A stretch of DNA of 64,000 nucleotides from Prionace glauca (GCA_037974335.1 CM075724.1:71356850-71420849); one strand, 5' to 3'. Positions 11,124 through 22,392 are shown, counted from the stretch's first letter. The notes: generated by a model not told the origin, from the sequence alone. Numbers and translations are program-made.

Positions 11124-12306
11124 AACATAGAACATAGAACATTACAGCACAAACAGGCCCTTCGGCCCTCGAGTTGCGCCGATCACATCAACCCCACCAA
11201 TCGATAGAACTATCTATAACCCCCAATCCCATTAAACCCCATATACTCATCCAGAAGCCTTTTAAAAGACCCCAGCGTGTTCGCCTCCACCACCGATGAC
11301 GGCAGCCGATTCCATTCACTCACCACCCTCTGAGTGAAAAACCTACCCCTAACATCACCTCTGTACTTCCCTCCCCGCACCTTAAATCTGTGTCCTCTCG
11401 TAGCGACCATTTCAACCCGGGGAAATAGCCTCTGAGGGTCCACCCTATCTATTCCTCTCAACATTTTATAAACTTCTATCAGGTCACCTCTCAACCTTCG
11501 CCTCTCCAGGGAAAAGAGTCCCAGCTCCCTCAACCTATCTTCATAAGGCATGCCTCCCAGTCCAGGCAACATCCTTGTAAATCTCGTCTGCACCCTTTCA
11601 ATAGCTTCTACGTCTTTCCTATAGTGAGGCGACCAGAACTGCGCACAGTACTCGAAATGAGGCCTGACAAGGGTCCTGTAAAGTTGCAGCATTACCTCCC
11701 GACTCCTAAACTCAATCCCTCGATTAATGAAGGCCAGTACACCATACGCCTTCTTGACCACCTCCTCCACCTGCGAGGCCGATTTAAGAGTCCTGTGAAC
11801 CCGGACCCCGAGATCCTTCTGCTCTTCAACGCTACTAAGACTCCTGCCCTTGATAGTGTACTCGTTCATCCCGTTGGTTCTGCCGAAATGGACGACTACA
11901 CATTTATCCGCGTTGAAGTCCATCTGCCACTTCTCCGCCCATTCCTGCATCCTATCTATGTCCTGCTGCTACTTTTGACATCCTTCCAGACCATCCACAA
12001 CACCGTCGACCTTTGTGTCATCAGCGAACTTGCTAACCCATCCCTCCACTTCCTCATCCAGGTCATTTATGAAAATGACAAACAGCAAGGGTCCCAGAAC
12101 AGATCCCTGGGGCACCCCACTGGTGACTGACCTCCATTCCGAAAAAGACCCATCCACAACCACTCTCTGCCTTCTGCAGGCAAGCCAGTTCTGGATCCAC
12201 AAGGCCAAAGGCCCTTGGATCCTATGCCCTCTCACCTTCTCAAGGGCATGGGATCCAAGGGCCTTTGGCCTTGTGGATCCAGAACTGGCTTGCCTATTAA
12301 ATTAGA
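11124..12306 (-). mobile_element. CR1-A inserted into CR1-C, ending in a self-complementary hairpin
   Basis: The minus strand holds the 3' part of CR1-A ORF2 (reverse transcriptase from the 'KVRGHG' region on; '[11 protein letters not shown]' and 'SKFADDTKV' are visible) and its tail repeats at 11,124. The reading is in two frames (11,210-11,950 and 11,969-12,235). At the 5' end the sequence folds back: 12,180-12,229 is repeated in inverted order at 12,244-12,293. Unit 2 has the uninterrupted CR1-C target at about 38,380, so this insertion is younger than the duplication. Confidence 0.85.
12180..12293. repeat. Fold-back hairpin at the 5' end of CR1-A
   Basis: Two arms of about 50 bases are near-perfect reverse complements around a 14-base loop (tctcaccttctcaa). 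Both contain the 'ggatccaagggcc' segment. Such a fold-back fits the nascent cDNA priming on itself or switching strands at the end of reverse transcription. Confidence 0.8.
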
Positions 12307-12464
12307 AGTATTAAATTAAAAACCAATGCGGACAGAGCGGCTAAAATAGTGGGAATTAGATGGTTGGGAAAGACTTAAAAAAGAACAAAGGATTACTAAG
12401 AAAGCAATAAAGAAAGGAAAGATAGAGTATGAAGCTAAACCGGCTCTAAATATAAAAGAGATAC
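12307..12464 (+). mobile_element. CR1-C plus strand, part 2 (short linker region)
   Basis: This is the continuation of ORF2 between endonuclease and reverse transcriptase ('ttaaaaaccaatgcggac' to 'ataaaagagatac'). It matches 38,383-38,540 and 63,020-63,170. It is interrupted at 12,464 by CR1-B. Confidence 0.8.
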
Positions 12465-12987
12465 AAAGAACAAAAGAACAAAGAACAACACAGCACGGGA
12501 AACAGGCCCTTCGGCCCAACGAGCCCGCGCCGCCACATCACCCTGCACCTATTCTACCCTGCATGGCTACGAATGGAACCCTACTCAGTCAGATTCAGGG
12601 AAGAAATAGTGTCAATTTGGTAAAAACCGATTAGCCTGAGAGCACATTTTTGGGGTGTGGGAGGAAACCGGAGCGCCCGGAGGAAACCCACGCAACCACA
12701 GGGAGAATGCGCAAACTCCCACAGACACAGGCCCAAATCCATGTGCCTGCACAGCCAGCAGTGCTAGTCACTGAGCTGTTGCAGCGCCCATCTACCGGTC
12801 CAGGATCAAGCACACACACCGACACGAAGTCCTAGGCCACTCCCGGAACTTCCAAGAGCAGCCCAGGCACGACCTGCCGTGTGAATGCCCCTCGTTTGAC
12901 ACGAGGTGGACCTCCACCTGTGGAATAAAGTCAAAAATATTAATCTTACAGCCTGCCTTTCCGGTGTCTCCCGAGGTTTAACCCTAT
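12465..12987 (-). mobile_element. CR1-B 3' UTR with V-SINE-like core and GTTCTTT tail
   Basis: This minus-strand 3' UTR follows the ORF2 stop. Read on the minus strand it has about 130 bases of own sequence, then a V-SINE-like core with 'gggtttcctccggg' and 'ccggtttcctcccac', and then 'ggccgaagggcctgtttcc' and tail units of TTGTTCTTTG. The same order is seen in other CR1-B copies (39,830-40,347; 59,257-59,820; 62,035-62,479), so it is a fixed part of the element and not a chance SINE insertion. Confidence 0.75.
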
Positions 12988-15864
12988 TTAATATCCCCTA
13001 CCATATCCCTCCATTCTCGTTTCACTCATGTGCCTATCTAACTGCATCTTAAACGAGTCCAATGTTCCTGCCTCCACCACCCTACTCGGTAGCGCGTTCC
13101 AGACCCCTACAACTCTCTGCGTAAAGAACCTTCTTCTCACCTCCAAATTATACCTCTCCCCCCTCACCCTTAAATGATGACCTCTCGTGTTTGTATCTAG
13201 TCTAGGGAGCAGTCTCTCACTATTAACTCTATCCATTCCCTTCATTATCTTATATACTTCTATCATGTCCCCTCTCAATCTCCGCCTTTCCAAGGAGAAT
13301 AGTCCCAGTTTCTTCAACCTCTCCTCGTAACCCAGTCCCCCCATGCCAGGCAACATCCTGGTAAACCTCCTCTGCACCCTTTCCAGAGACTCCACGTCCT
13401 TCCGGTAGTAAGGTGACCAGAACTGGACGCAGTACTCCAAATGCGGTCTAACCAACGTTCTGTACAACTGAAGCATTAGACAGCAGCTTTTATACTCTAT
13501 GCCCCTTCCTATAAAGGCCAACATCCCATAAGCCTTCCTAACGACCTTCTCCACTTGTGATGCAACCTTCATGGATTTGTGAACCTGCACTCCCAGGTCC
13601 CTCTGTATGTCAATACTCCTAATCGGCCTCCCTTTAATCTCATAGCTCCTCTCTGCATTATTCCGTCCAAAATGCATCACCTCGCATTTGTCAGGATTAA
13701 ATGCCATCTGCCACCTATCTGCCCACTGCACCAACCTATCTATATCCTGTTGTATCACCTGACAATCCAGTTCCGTACCCGCCAACCCTGCCATCCTGGT
13801 GTCATCAGCAAACTTGCTAATCACACCACCCACGCCCTCTTCCAAGTCATTTATGTAGACTACAAAGAGGAGAGGTCCCAGTACTGAGCCCTGCGGCACA
13901 CCACTAGTCACTGGCCTCCAGCCCGACAAGGTCCCCTCCACAACTACCCTCTGTCTCCTATTTCCCAGCCAGTTCTCAATCCACCTAGCTACCTGGCCTC
14001 GTATCCCATGCGCCTTAACCTTTTCTACCAGCCTACCGTGAGGGACTTTGTCAAACGCCTTACTGAAATCCATATAGATGACATCAACGGTTCTCCCATC
14101 GTCAACCGTTTTTGTCACCTCCTCAAAGAATTCCACCAGATTCGTAAGGCAAGACCTCCCTCTAACAAAGCCATGTTGCGTATCCCTAATCAGATCGCAA
14201 CGCTCCAAATGCTCATACATCCTATCCCTAAGTATTTTTTCCATTAACTTCCCTACCACCGACGTCAAACTCACCGGTCTATAATTCCCAGGGTTATCCC
14301 TACTGCCTTTTTTGAACAACGGGACCACATTTGCTACCCTCCAGTCTTCTGGGACCTCACCTGTGTCCAAAGAAGAGACAAAGATTTGCGCCAGAGGCCC
14401 AGCAATTTCATCTTTCGCCTCCCTAAGCAGCCTGGGATAAATACCATCAGGCCCCGGAGCTTTATCCGTCTTTACGCTACCTAAAAGCCCTAGCACTTCC
14501 TCTCTCGTAATAACTATATCCTGCAAATAAACCTCCACTCCCTCCAAGAGACCACACGATTCCGAACCCCTCTCCTTTGTGAATACCGACGCAAAGTATT
14601 CATTCAGGAGCTCCCCCATCCCCTCCGACTCAATACACAACTCACCACTCTTGTCCCTAAGAGGACCAATTTTCCCTCTACCTATTCTCTTGCCTCTGAT
14701 ATAGGAATAAAATGCCTTTGGATGTTCCTTAATCCTACCAGCCAAAGCCATCTCATGCCCTCTCTTCGCCCTTCTAATTCCCCTTTTTAGCTCCCTCCTA
14801 CTCTCGCTGTATTCTTCCAGCGCACTCTCCGTACCCATTTGTTTTGACCTAACATACGCCTCCCTCTTCTTCCTGACCAAGTCTTCAATATCCTCCGTAA
14901 TCCACAGCTGTCTAATCCTTCCTTTCCCATCCTTTCGCTTAACCGGAACATACCTCCCCTGCAACCATTTCATTTTGTCCCTAAATGCCTCCCACTTGCC
15001 AACCGTGGACTTGCCAGCTAACAGTCCCTCCCAATCAGTTTGCTGCAGCTCCCTCCTAATCCTGCCATAGCTCGCCTTTCCCCAATTCAGCACACTCCCA
15101 CTCGGACGGCACTCGTCCCTTTCCATTTTTATCCTAAAGTAGACGGACTTGTGATCACTGTTCGCCACACGTTCGCCTACCTCTACCTCACCCACCTGCC
15201 CAGGTTCGTTTCCCAACACTAGATCCAATATAGCCCCTCCCCTAGTCGGGCTAGTTACATACTGCTCTAGCGACCCTTCCATAACACAGTTCACAAACTC
15301 CTCTCCCTCCATACCCCCAGCTCTAGGCCCCCTCCAATTCACTCCAGGAAAATTAAAATCACCCACTACAACCACTCTGTTCTTCCTGCACCTGTCCAAA
15401 ATGCCCCTGCAAATGCCTTCCTCCACTGACTTTGGGCTGTTGGGTGGCCTATAGTACACCCCTAGCAATGTGATCTCTCCCTTTTTATTCCTCAACTCCA
15501 CCCACACTGACTCAATCCCTATCTCTTCCCTATCGTCCTCCCTCTGCACTACTGTGATGCTTTCCTTGACTAACAGTGCCACCCCTCCTCCTCTCTTCAT
15601 CCCTCCTCTGTCACACCTAAAACACTTGTACCCAGGAACATTCAGCTGCCAGTCCTGCCCCTCCCGTAACCATGTCTCCGTTACAGCCACCACATCTAAC
15701 TGCCTCACAAACATCAAGGCCCCAAGCTCATCCGTTTTCCCTACCACACTCCTAGCATTGAAACAGACACAGTTCAACCCACAAGTGTCCCTCAGAACCA
15801 CCTTCTCCCTGATACTTTTCCTTTCACTCGACTCTCTCCCAGCCACCTCCCCACCCCCCTCCAT
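12988..15864 (-). CDS. CR1-B ORF2: endonuclease and reverse transcriptase, open over 958 codons
   Basis: This is the ORF2 of a CR1-clade LINE, which nicks target DNA and copies its own RNA there. The frame is uninterrupted for 958 residues, near the usual CR1 ORF2 length. The endonuclease domain (about residues 30-250) shows 'FNARS', 'TETWL', 'YYRPPNSP', 'VVVGDFNFPG', 'ILDLVLGNE' and 'NSDHKS'. The reverse transcriptase (about 480-760) shows 'FKKGSRDNPGNYRPVSLTS', 'DVIYMDFSKAFDKV', '[11 protein letters not shown]' and the catalytic 'FADDT'. The C-terminal part has the usual 'HLEYCVQFWSPYYRKDVE' block. The start ATG lies one base after the ORF1 stop (TAA-T-ATG). It is the best preserved LINE ORF in the window and must be young, but the element lacks its 5' end. 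Confidence 0.93.
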   Translation of the reverse strand: MEGGGEVAGRESSERKSIREKVVLRDTCGLNCVCFNARSVVGKTDELGALMFVRQLDVVAVTETWLREGQDWQLNVPGYKCFRCDRGGMKRGGGVALLVKESITVVQREDDREEIGIESVWVELRNKKGEITLLGVYYRPPNSPKSVEEGICRGILDRCRKNRVVVVGDFNFPGVNWRGPRAGGMEGEEFVNCVMEGSLEQYVTSPTRGGAILDLVLGNEPGQVGEVEVGERVANSDHKSVYFRIKMERDECRPSGSVLNWGKASYGRIRRELQQTDWEGLLAGKSTVGKWEAFRDKMKWLQGRYVPVKRKDGKGRIRQLWITEDIEDLVRKKREAYVRSKQMGTESALEEYSESRRELKRGIRRAKRGHEMALAGRIKEHPKAFYSYIRGKRIGRGKIGPLRDKSGELCIESEGMGELLNEYFASVFTKERGSESCGLLEGVEVYLQDIVITREEVLGLLGSVKTDKAPGPDGIYPRLLREAKDEIAGPLAQIFVSSLDTGEVPEDWRVANVVPLFKKGSRDNPGNYRPVSLTSVVGKLMEKILRDRMYEHLERCDLIRDTQHGFVRGRSCLTNLVEFFEEVTKTVDDGRTVDVIYMDFSKAFDKVPHGRLVEKVKAHGIRGQVARWIENWLGNRRQRVVVEGTLSGWRPVTSGVPQGSVLGPLLFVVYINDLEEGVGGVISKFADDTRMAGLAGTELDCQVIQQDIDRLVQWADRWQMAFNPDKCEVMHFGRNNAERSYEIKGRPIRSIDIQRDLGVQVHKSMKVASQVEKVVRKAYGMLAFIGRGIEYKSCCLMLQLYRTLVRPHLEYCVQFWSPYYRKDVESLERVQRRFTRMLPGMGGLGYEERLKKLGLFSLERRRLRGDMIEVYKIMKGMDRVNSERLLPRLDTNTRGHHLRVRGERYNLEVRRRFFTQRVVGVWNALPSRVVEAGTLDSFKMQLDRHMSETRMEGYGRGY

Positions 15865-15865
15865 A

Positions 15866-16535
15866 TTAGTTTAAACCCTTCGTAAACACCCCAGCTAACC
15901 TCCCCGCTAAGACATTAGTTCCCCTCCCATTCAAATTCTCCTCACCCTTCCTGTACAATTGCCCTTCTCTCTTAAACACCTCCCAGTGATCCACAAAAGT
16001 AAAGCCCTCTACCCTACACCAATCCCTCAACCATGCATTCAGCTGCATGATCTCTTCATTCTTCGCCCTGCTGGTACCGGGCAGCAACCCAGAGATTGCC
16101 ACCCTGGAGGTCCTACTCTTTAGTTTGACCCCCAACTCCTTAAATTGCCTACGTACCTCTACCCTAATCCTCCTTCCTATGTCCCCCTCCCCTACATGTA
16201 CGATGACCTCAGCCTGTGCCCCCTCCCCTTTCAAAATTCCCTCTACCCTGTCCGACACATCCTTTACCCCTGCTCCCGGGAAGCAGACCACCATCCTGGA
16301 ATCACGCCTCTGTCCACAGAACCTCCTATCGATACCTCTGACCCTCCCGTCCCCTACCACTATCACCTTACCAGCCCCCTTCTGTCCCTGTAAGTTAGTC
16401 TCCCTCTCCTGCCTATCTTTCAGTCCCCCTGTCGACGAACCCTGGGAGGCCTCTGGGGAGGCTGGGGGACCCTGACTGCTCTTCTTCTTCCTCTTTCCCC
16501 TCCTCACAGTCGTCCATCCGCCCTTCCCTTCAGCC
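15866..16535 (-). CDS. CR1-B ORF1, 5'-truncated, esterase-like domain
   Basis: About 220 residues of ORF1 remain open, joined at about 16,535 to antisense CR1-C sequence. The true N-terminus is missing. A basic stretch ('RRGKRKKK') precedes an SGNH esterase-like fold. The expected catalytic positions are replaced: block I reads 'VVGDGRVRGID' (Ser to Gly), block III reads 'HVGEGDIG' where the CR1-C copy has 'HVGANDVA', and block V reads 'KGEENLNGRGT' where CR1-C unit 2 has 'WDGLHL'. The frame itself is intact, so the domain may be used for binding rather than hydrolysis. It ends in TAA one base before the ORF2 ATG. Confidence 0.8.
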
Positions 16536-16537
16536 CT

Positions 16538-18236
16538 TAAGGATGAGGTCCTTAATACAATTACTGTTGCGAGAGAGGTCGTACTTGGTAGACTAATGGG
16601 ACTGAAGGTATACAAGTCCCAGGGAACAGATAGAATGCACTCCAGGGTTCTGAAAGAAATGGCAGAAGTAATAGCAGATGCCTTTGCAATTATTAATCAA
16701 AATTCTCTGGACTCTGAGGAAGTGCCGCTGGACTGGAATTCAGGTAATGTTACGCAGCAGTTTAAAAAAGGCAGCAGACAAAAGACAGGGAACTATTGGC
16801 TGGTTTGCTTAACATCCTTGGTTGGAAAAATGCTAGAATCCATCATCAAAGAAGAAGTAGCAAGACACCTGGAAAAGAACAGTTTGACCAAGCAGACGCA
16901 GCACAGATTCGTGAAGGGGAAGTCGTGTTTAACATATTTACCGGATTTTTATGAAGATGTGACTAGTGTGGTAGACAGAGGGTGACCGGTGAATGTGGTG
17001 TTTTTAGATTTCCAGAAGGCGTTCGGTAAGGTGCCTCACAAAAGTTTGCTGCAGAAGGTTAGGGTAAACAGAGTTGGGGGTAAAGTGTTAGTGTGGATTG
17101 AGGATTGGTTATCTAACAGGAAGCAGAGTGTTGGAATCAATGGATGCTTTTATGGCTGGCAGTTGGTGACTAGTGGAGTGCCGCAGGGATCAGTGCTGGG
17201 GCCTCAACTGTTTCCCGTAGACATAGACGATCTGGAGGAGGGGGCTGAGTGCAGGGTAACAAAATTTGCTGATGACATGAAGATGAGTGGAAAAGCGAAT
17301 TACTTGGAGGATGCAGAAAGCCTGCAGAGAGACCTGGACAGACTGAATGAGTGGGCGAGAACCTTGCAGATGGAGTATAACATTAACAAATATGAGGTTA
17401 TCCACTTTGGTAGAAAAAATAGTAGGAGGGAATATTATTTAAATGATGAAACGCTGAAGCATGTGACTGTGCAGAGGGATCTGGGGGTCCTTGTGTCCGA
17501 ATCACAAAAACTGAGTCTGCAGGTGCAGCAGGTGATCAAAAAGGCGAATCGAATGTTGGCCTTTATCATGAGGGGGATGGAATATAAAAACAGTGAGGTC
17601 TTGCTGAAACTGTAGAAGGCACTGATGAGGCCGCAACTGGAATACTGTGTGCAGTTTTGGTCCCCTTTTTTGTGTAAGGATATATGGGCATTGGAGGGAG
17701 CACAGAGAAGGTTCACCAGGCTGATACCGGAAATGAAGGGGTTAGTTTATGATGTGAAATTTAATATACTGGGCCTGTACTCGTTTGGAGTTTAGAAGGC
17801 TGAGAGGGGATCTTGTAGAGACCTACAAGATAATGAAGGGACTTGATATGGTAGAGGTAGAGAGATTCTTTCCACTTAGAAAGGAAAACAGATCTAGAGG
17901 GCACAGCTTCAAAATAAAGGATGGTGGGTGGGGGGAGGGGCGGTGGGGTGGGGGCGCAGTTTAGAACAGAGTTGAGAAGGAACGTTTTCATTCAAAGGGT
18001 GGTGAATCTCTGGAATTATCTGCCCATTGAAGTGGTGGAGGGTACCTCGTTGAATATATTTAAGTCACGGGTGGATAAGATTTCTCACAAACAGAAGAAT
18101 TAAGGATTATGGGGAGAAAGCGGGAAAGTGGAAGTGATCCACTTCAGATCAGCCATGATCTTATTGAATGGCAGGGCAGGCTCAAAGGGCGAGATGCCTA
18201 CTCCTGCTCCTATTTCTTGTGACCTTATGTTCTTTG
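16538..18236 (+). mobile_element. CR1-C plus strand, part 3: reverse transcriptase and 3' end
   Basis: This is the remainder of the plus-strand CR1-C. Its reverse transcriptase reads 'QFKKGSRQKTGNYWLVCLTS', 'VVFLDFQKAFGKVPH', '[14 protein letters not shown]' and 'FADDMKM'. There is a stop at about 16,983 between two long frames (16,596-16,985 and 16,989-17,615), and further breaks lie downstream. A guanine run is at 17,925. The tail ends at about 18,236 with 'ccttatgttctt'. About 190 bases present at 63,175-63,365 were lost at the CR1-B insertion point. Confidence 0.85.
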
Positions 18237-21054
18237 GCGATATCATCGCACGTGATGAAATTGATCATTTATGTATTTTCTTTCTCCTAAAGACAGAACG
18301 GCTACTAAGGAAATGACCGGCCAGTTCAAGATCCATGTCAGTTTCAGTGTTGGGAATAGACTGCCATTTCAATGTACTGAACGCTTACACCATCGGCGTA
18401 ATGGTGGTCCCATGATATCGAAAATGCTCCTGCTGAATGTGAGCGCAGAGTAAAACACGATGAGTTCATAATTACCGGATCTCCCTTCTAATTATGAATG
18501 TGTAGTCAGGGTCCCATCAAAACAACAATAATAGCGGAGTCCAGACAATCCTCCGGCTCTTGCGGATAGCGTTCTAATTTTTGCGTTTTGGTGTCGGTTT
18601 GGTAGCTATTCAGCCACCAAAAGTGATACACAGCCCTGTTATATGATCATCCCTTAGTCCCACTATAAATCTTTGCCTGCTCTCGGTATGTTGACCGGAC
18701 CAGCTCACCGGCCGGTTTTCGGACTCCTTCCCACTCCCAGAATCCCGACGGAAAAAAAAATCTTCTGAAATAATCCAACTCGGACCTGGAAAAGTTTTTG
18801 ATCGGCTCCACGTCTCCTTCTGCAAGTGAATGGAGGATTGGCTGAGCTCCATTCATAGCAGTTGCACCTGAAAGTCCCAGCCGCCGATGCCGTTGGGGAC
18901 TCCCTGCCGAGATGTCTGTCCTCTCTCGGTAACTCTCGCTGCACAACTTGATCAGCGAGAGCTTTTAATTATTCTCTTATTCAAAACCACAATCCGCATG
19001 TGATTCTTGATATCATTCTACTTCAATTGGTCTTAATGAGGCGATGCTAATTCGTAATTGGTTTTGGAATTGTGTGGTCGCTATGTGAGTCCAAACTGGT
19101 ATGATCAATTTCTCATGGGCTTCTCGAGTCTGATGGTTATCCGCTGATATTATTTCAAAATTTCCACTGACAGATCCAGTATGTTGTCAATTGCTTGCTG
19201 GATCATCCCTCTCCTTACTGTCTGTCTTTGCCACTTCCATCATCTCTGTTAAGATGAAAGAAAGTTCCTTGGCAATTTATTCAGGATTATTCATTTCTGG
19301 CCATGCCACCGTGATAGATACGTTGAGCTGGTAGTTTCAAACCTCATTTGATCGGTATTGAATCAGACGCTTGCCATTATCTCCTTGAATCTCTTCAAAG
19401 AGTGCACACCATCGGGAAAACAGGAATGTTTCCAGTCGGCAAACGCAGGGCTCGTCAGGCCCCCTTCAGTCTATTCTAATGATGGAAAACCCGTCTCCCT
19501 CCCCATGTCGTTTACGTTCCGGTCCCAGCGGTGCCTTGTTCGCTGTTACCTGTAATTAGCACTCAGACCAGATAAGAGGGAACATCATTTTAAGCCCGCC
19601 CATCAGCACCCAACATAATTTCAGCAAGCACTAGTTTTTTTTTCCGAAGAGCTGCCCCAAATTCCTTGGATGATGTTCGAAACCGTGGAGGAAAAAAGGG
19701 CTACCCTCTTCGTAAAGGTCATGCCATGACTAGTTCATGTTCCAGCAGAAGTCTGTGATGACATGGCAGAGGAAGAAAGCTTCATTAACAGGCGGACCTT
19801 ACAAATGTCATAGGCAGATGAATGCCCTCCTCCGACTGTGGTTAGTTCCCGCCTACCTGCTGCAGACATCACTCCTATCGGTAACCTTTCACAATTCACC
19901 TTAAATCTCTGAAAACATAAAAGATACGAACTCCATTCCTCTCCCTCAGACTCCTGCCAATAAATCCCCATCAACATACCCTTAAAGGTTCGGCGCAGTG
20001 TATGTCATCACCTGGCTACCTTGCTATCCTCGCCATACTGCAATCTGAGAATGCAGTTATTGTGTCTCCATCAGCTAAGAATCCCGCAGCTGCAAGGAAC
20101 GTAGGAGACGGATATTAATATGGCTATCCTTCGGGTTTTCACTCCCTTTGAGGAAAGGTACCTCGAAATAGTGCGGTAGGGCCCAACGCGAGATGTGTAA
20201 AGACGTCAGTTCGGAATGCCCTGCCGAATTTTAGACGTCAATGCACCTTTAGCCACTATCTCAAATGAACCTATCATTTCCCAGAAACTTGATATTCCCA
20301 ACGGTAACACCATAACATTAATCTTTCAGGACCTCCATCAGTGAAACAGAACCATCTGATGTATTTGTCCCTTTCAACCCGTGCTATGGCTATCTGGTGA
20401 TCGAACTCTATGCTCCGGAATTTGAAGAATTTGAAGTTAATGGACATTTAAACTAGGCGTGACAATGGTCATCCTTAACAATAGAAATCTTGTGATATCA
20501 GATATTCATCCATTAAAATAGAGGCAGAATATCCAGGAGAGTGTTGGAGGTGAACTGTGCTTGTCGGAGGACAGTGTGAACAATGGCGATATAATATGCT
20601 GAGATAGGCAGATTGTGAGAGCCACAAACAATGAGACTTGGCTGGCAGTCAATTTAAAAGTTGGACATTTCTAGATGATTACTTGTACGAGCATAAAATT
20701 GGAACAATATCTGAACGCAGGAAAGGTATGAAGAAATATTTTTTTCTGACGAATTAGCTGACTGCTGATTCGACATTTGGGAACATCCACAATGAGTGAG
20801 CCGCTTTGGAAGAAATTATTGGGCTCAATCCTGAAATGATATGGCACCTGCCCCAGACGTGCTAAATCGTTTCGCGACGATATCACAAGCTGGGCGCTGG
20901 AATGATCAAGGATGGAAAACCGAAAACAAAACAAAAACTGTGAGGGCAGAAGTCGACTATTTATTGAAAATGTCGTTATTTCAAAAAAGTAAGCATACAT
21001 GGATATTTTCACATCACATATCAAAGGAGGAGATGGGAGAGGCGGGTGATGGTG
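18237..21054. other. Unrecognised unit 1 sequence, no gene supported
   Basis: I find no domain, exon with convincing splice sites, or known repeat here. It is nearly identical to 44,690-47,496 in unit 2, including non-coding details. The open frames (for example 18,647-18,946 on the minus strand) are under 120 codons. On the minus strand this lies downstream of the receptor gene, so part could be its 3' flank. Confidence 0.5.
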
Positions 21055-21543
21055 CTTATTGGTATAATTTGCATAATTGGCTGACGGAAAAATACCATCA
21101 CTCTTACATATTGCTTCACCTCAAGTATTACGTGAACATCTGACATTATAATGCTTTCAGCTTCATTTTCCGAACTGCAGTCTAAAGATCTAACCGTAAC
21201 AATGTAAATTGCATAGTTCAATGGTGTCTGCGTAGCTTTAATACAGAAATGATTGCGAAACAAATGTGTTTAGTTGAACATTTTGAGATATATTACGAAA
21301 TCAGCGTGTCGCTATAATTTGCGAGAATGAATTGCATTTGACTTAATTGACGGAGAGTCAAGTGAAAATATGCCCCGTATTTTTACGTTGTCGTTTTTGA
21401 ATTTCACAAGGTGCAAAGAAAAAATCAAGAAATACTACACAGCGTACAGAAGAGGTAGGAACATTTTATTTATTATTAATCCTAAACTTCCGTTCTCAAG
21501 TCCAGGTGAAAGATTGATACATCACATGAAATAAATTTATTTA
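21055..21543. repeat. Inverted repeat arm L (unit 1)
   Basis: About 490 bases are the reverse complement of 26,037-26,525 with only a few mismatches. Matching blocks include 'tttgcataattggctgacgg' against 'ccgtcagccaattatgcaaa' at the outer ends. On the receptor-gene strand it lies just downstream of the last exon. It carries AATAAA signals for that strand at about 21,465 and 21,538. The same arm is at 47,497-47,986 in unit 2. Confidence 0.85.
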
Positions 21544-21547
21544 TTTT

Positions 21548-21942
21548 AGTTTCGCTTTCGCTGGAAAGAAGGCGGCTAAGAGGGGATCTTATTGAAACAT
21601 ATAAGATGATTAGAGGTTTAGACAGGGTAGATAGTGATAGCCTTTTTCGTAGGATGGAGAAAGCTAGCACGAGGGGGCACGACTTTAAATTAAGGTGGGG
21701 GGGGGGTAGTTATAGGACTGATGTCAGGGGTAGGTTCTTTACTCAGAGGGTGGTGAGGGACTGGAATGCCCTGTCAGCTGCAGTTGTGAATGCGCCTAGT
21801 TTGGGGGCGTTTAAGAGATCTGTGGATAGGTTTATGGACGAAAAGGGATTGGTTTAGGCTAGTGGGTCATTGTTTTGTAACTGGTCGGCGCAACATCGTG
21901 GGCCGAAGGGCCTGTTCTGCGCTGTAATGTTCTATGTTCTAT
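21548..21942 (+). mobile_element. CR1-A 3' end, sense plus
   Basis: This is a 5'-truncated CR1-A of about 395 bases from the 'ERRRLRGDLIETYKMIRGLD' part of ORF2 to the 'ttctatgttctatgg' tail. It sits at the inner edge of inverted-repeat arm L. Unit 2 has the same insertion at 47,990-48,366, so it predates the duplication. It lies antisense in the 3' flank or 3' UTR of the receptor gene. Confidence 0.88.
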
Positions 21943-22392
21943 GGTGACAGTGATAGCACGAATAGAGATTTGAACTATTCCCGGAATGATAATTCAAATT
22001 CACATGAGAAAGTACGATGAAACATTAGCAAATTAAGGAGAGAATCAAGCGTATCATGTCTGGATATTGCGTAGAGCAAAGATTAGCCAATCTATTAAAA
22101 TTAAGTCAATAAATGTAGAAAACATCGCAAAGAATTGTTTTCCTTTCATGTTATCCATAAATGTGAAATGACGAGAACTCGAAAACCCGACGACGGAGGA
22201 GTATGGTCAAAAGCGATGGAGAGCCATGCGTGGAATGACTTTCAAAGCAAACAGAACATCCACAATTATTATTTGTAGAAAAATCCATCTCCGTTTTTCG
22301 AAAATGTCAAAGGCTTGACCGAGGAAAAGATAAACGCAAGGTGAATACATCGTTTATGCACTCATCGCGCAACACTTCCTCGTTTGCCTAAT

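Noticed and set aside
11120-11160. CRISPR-like short repeats (gaacata units)
   Set aside because: These are CR1 3' tail repeats without spacers, and the sequence is eukaryotic.
18647-18946. Minus-strand 99-codon frame downstream of the receptor gene
   Set aside because: The frame is not kept unchanged in unit 2 (45,094-45,393 differs by compensating shifts), there are no motifs, and composition is like the surroundings.
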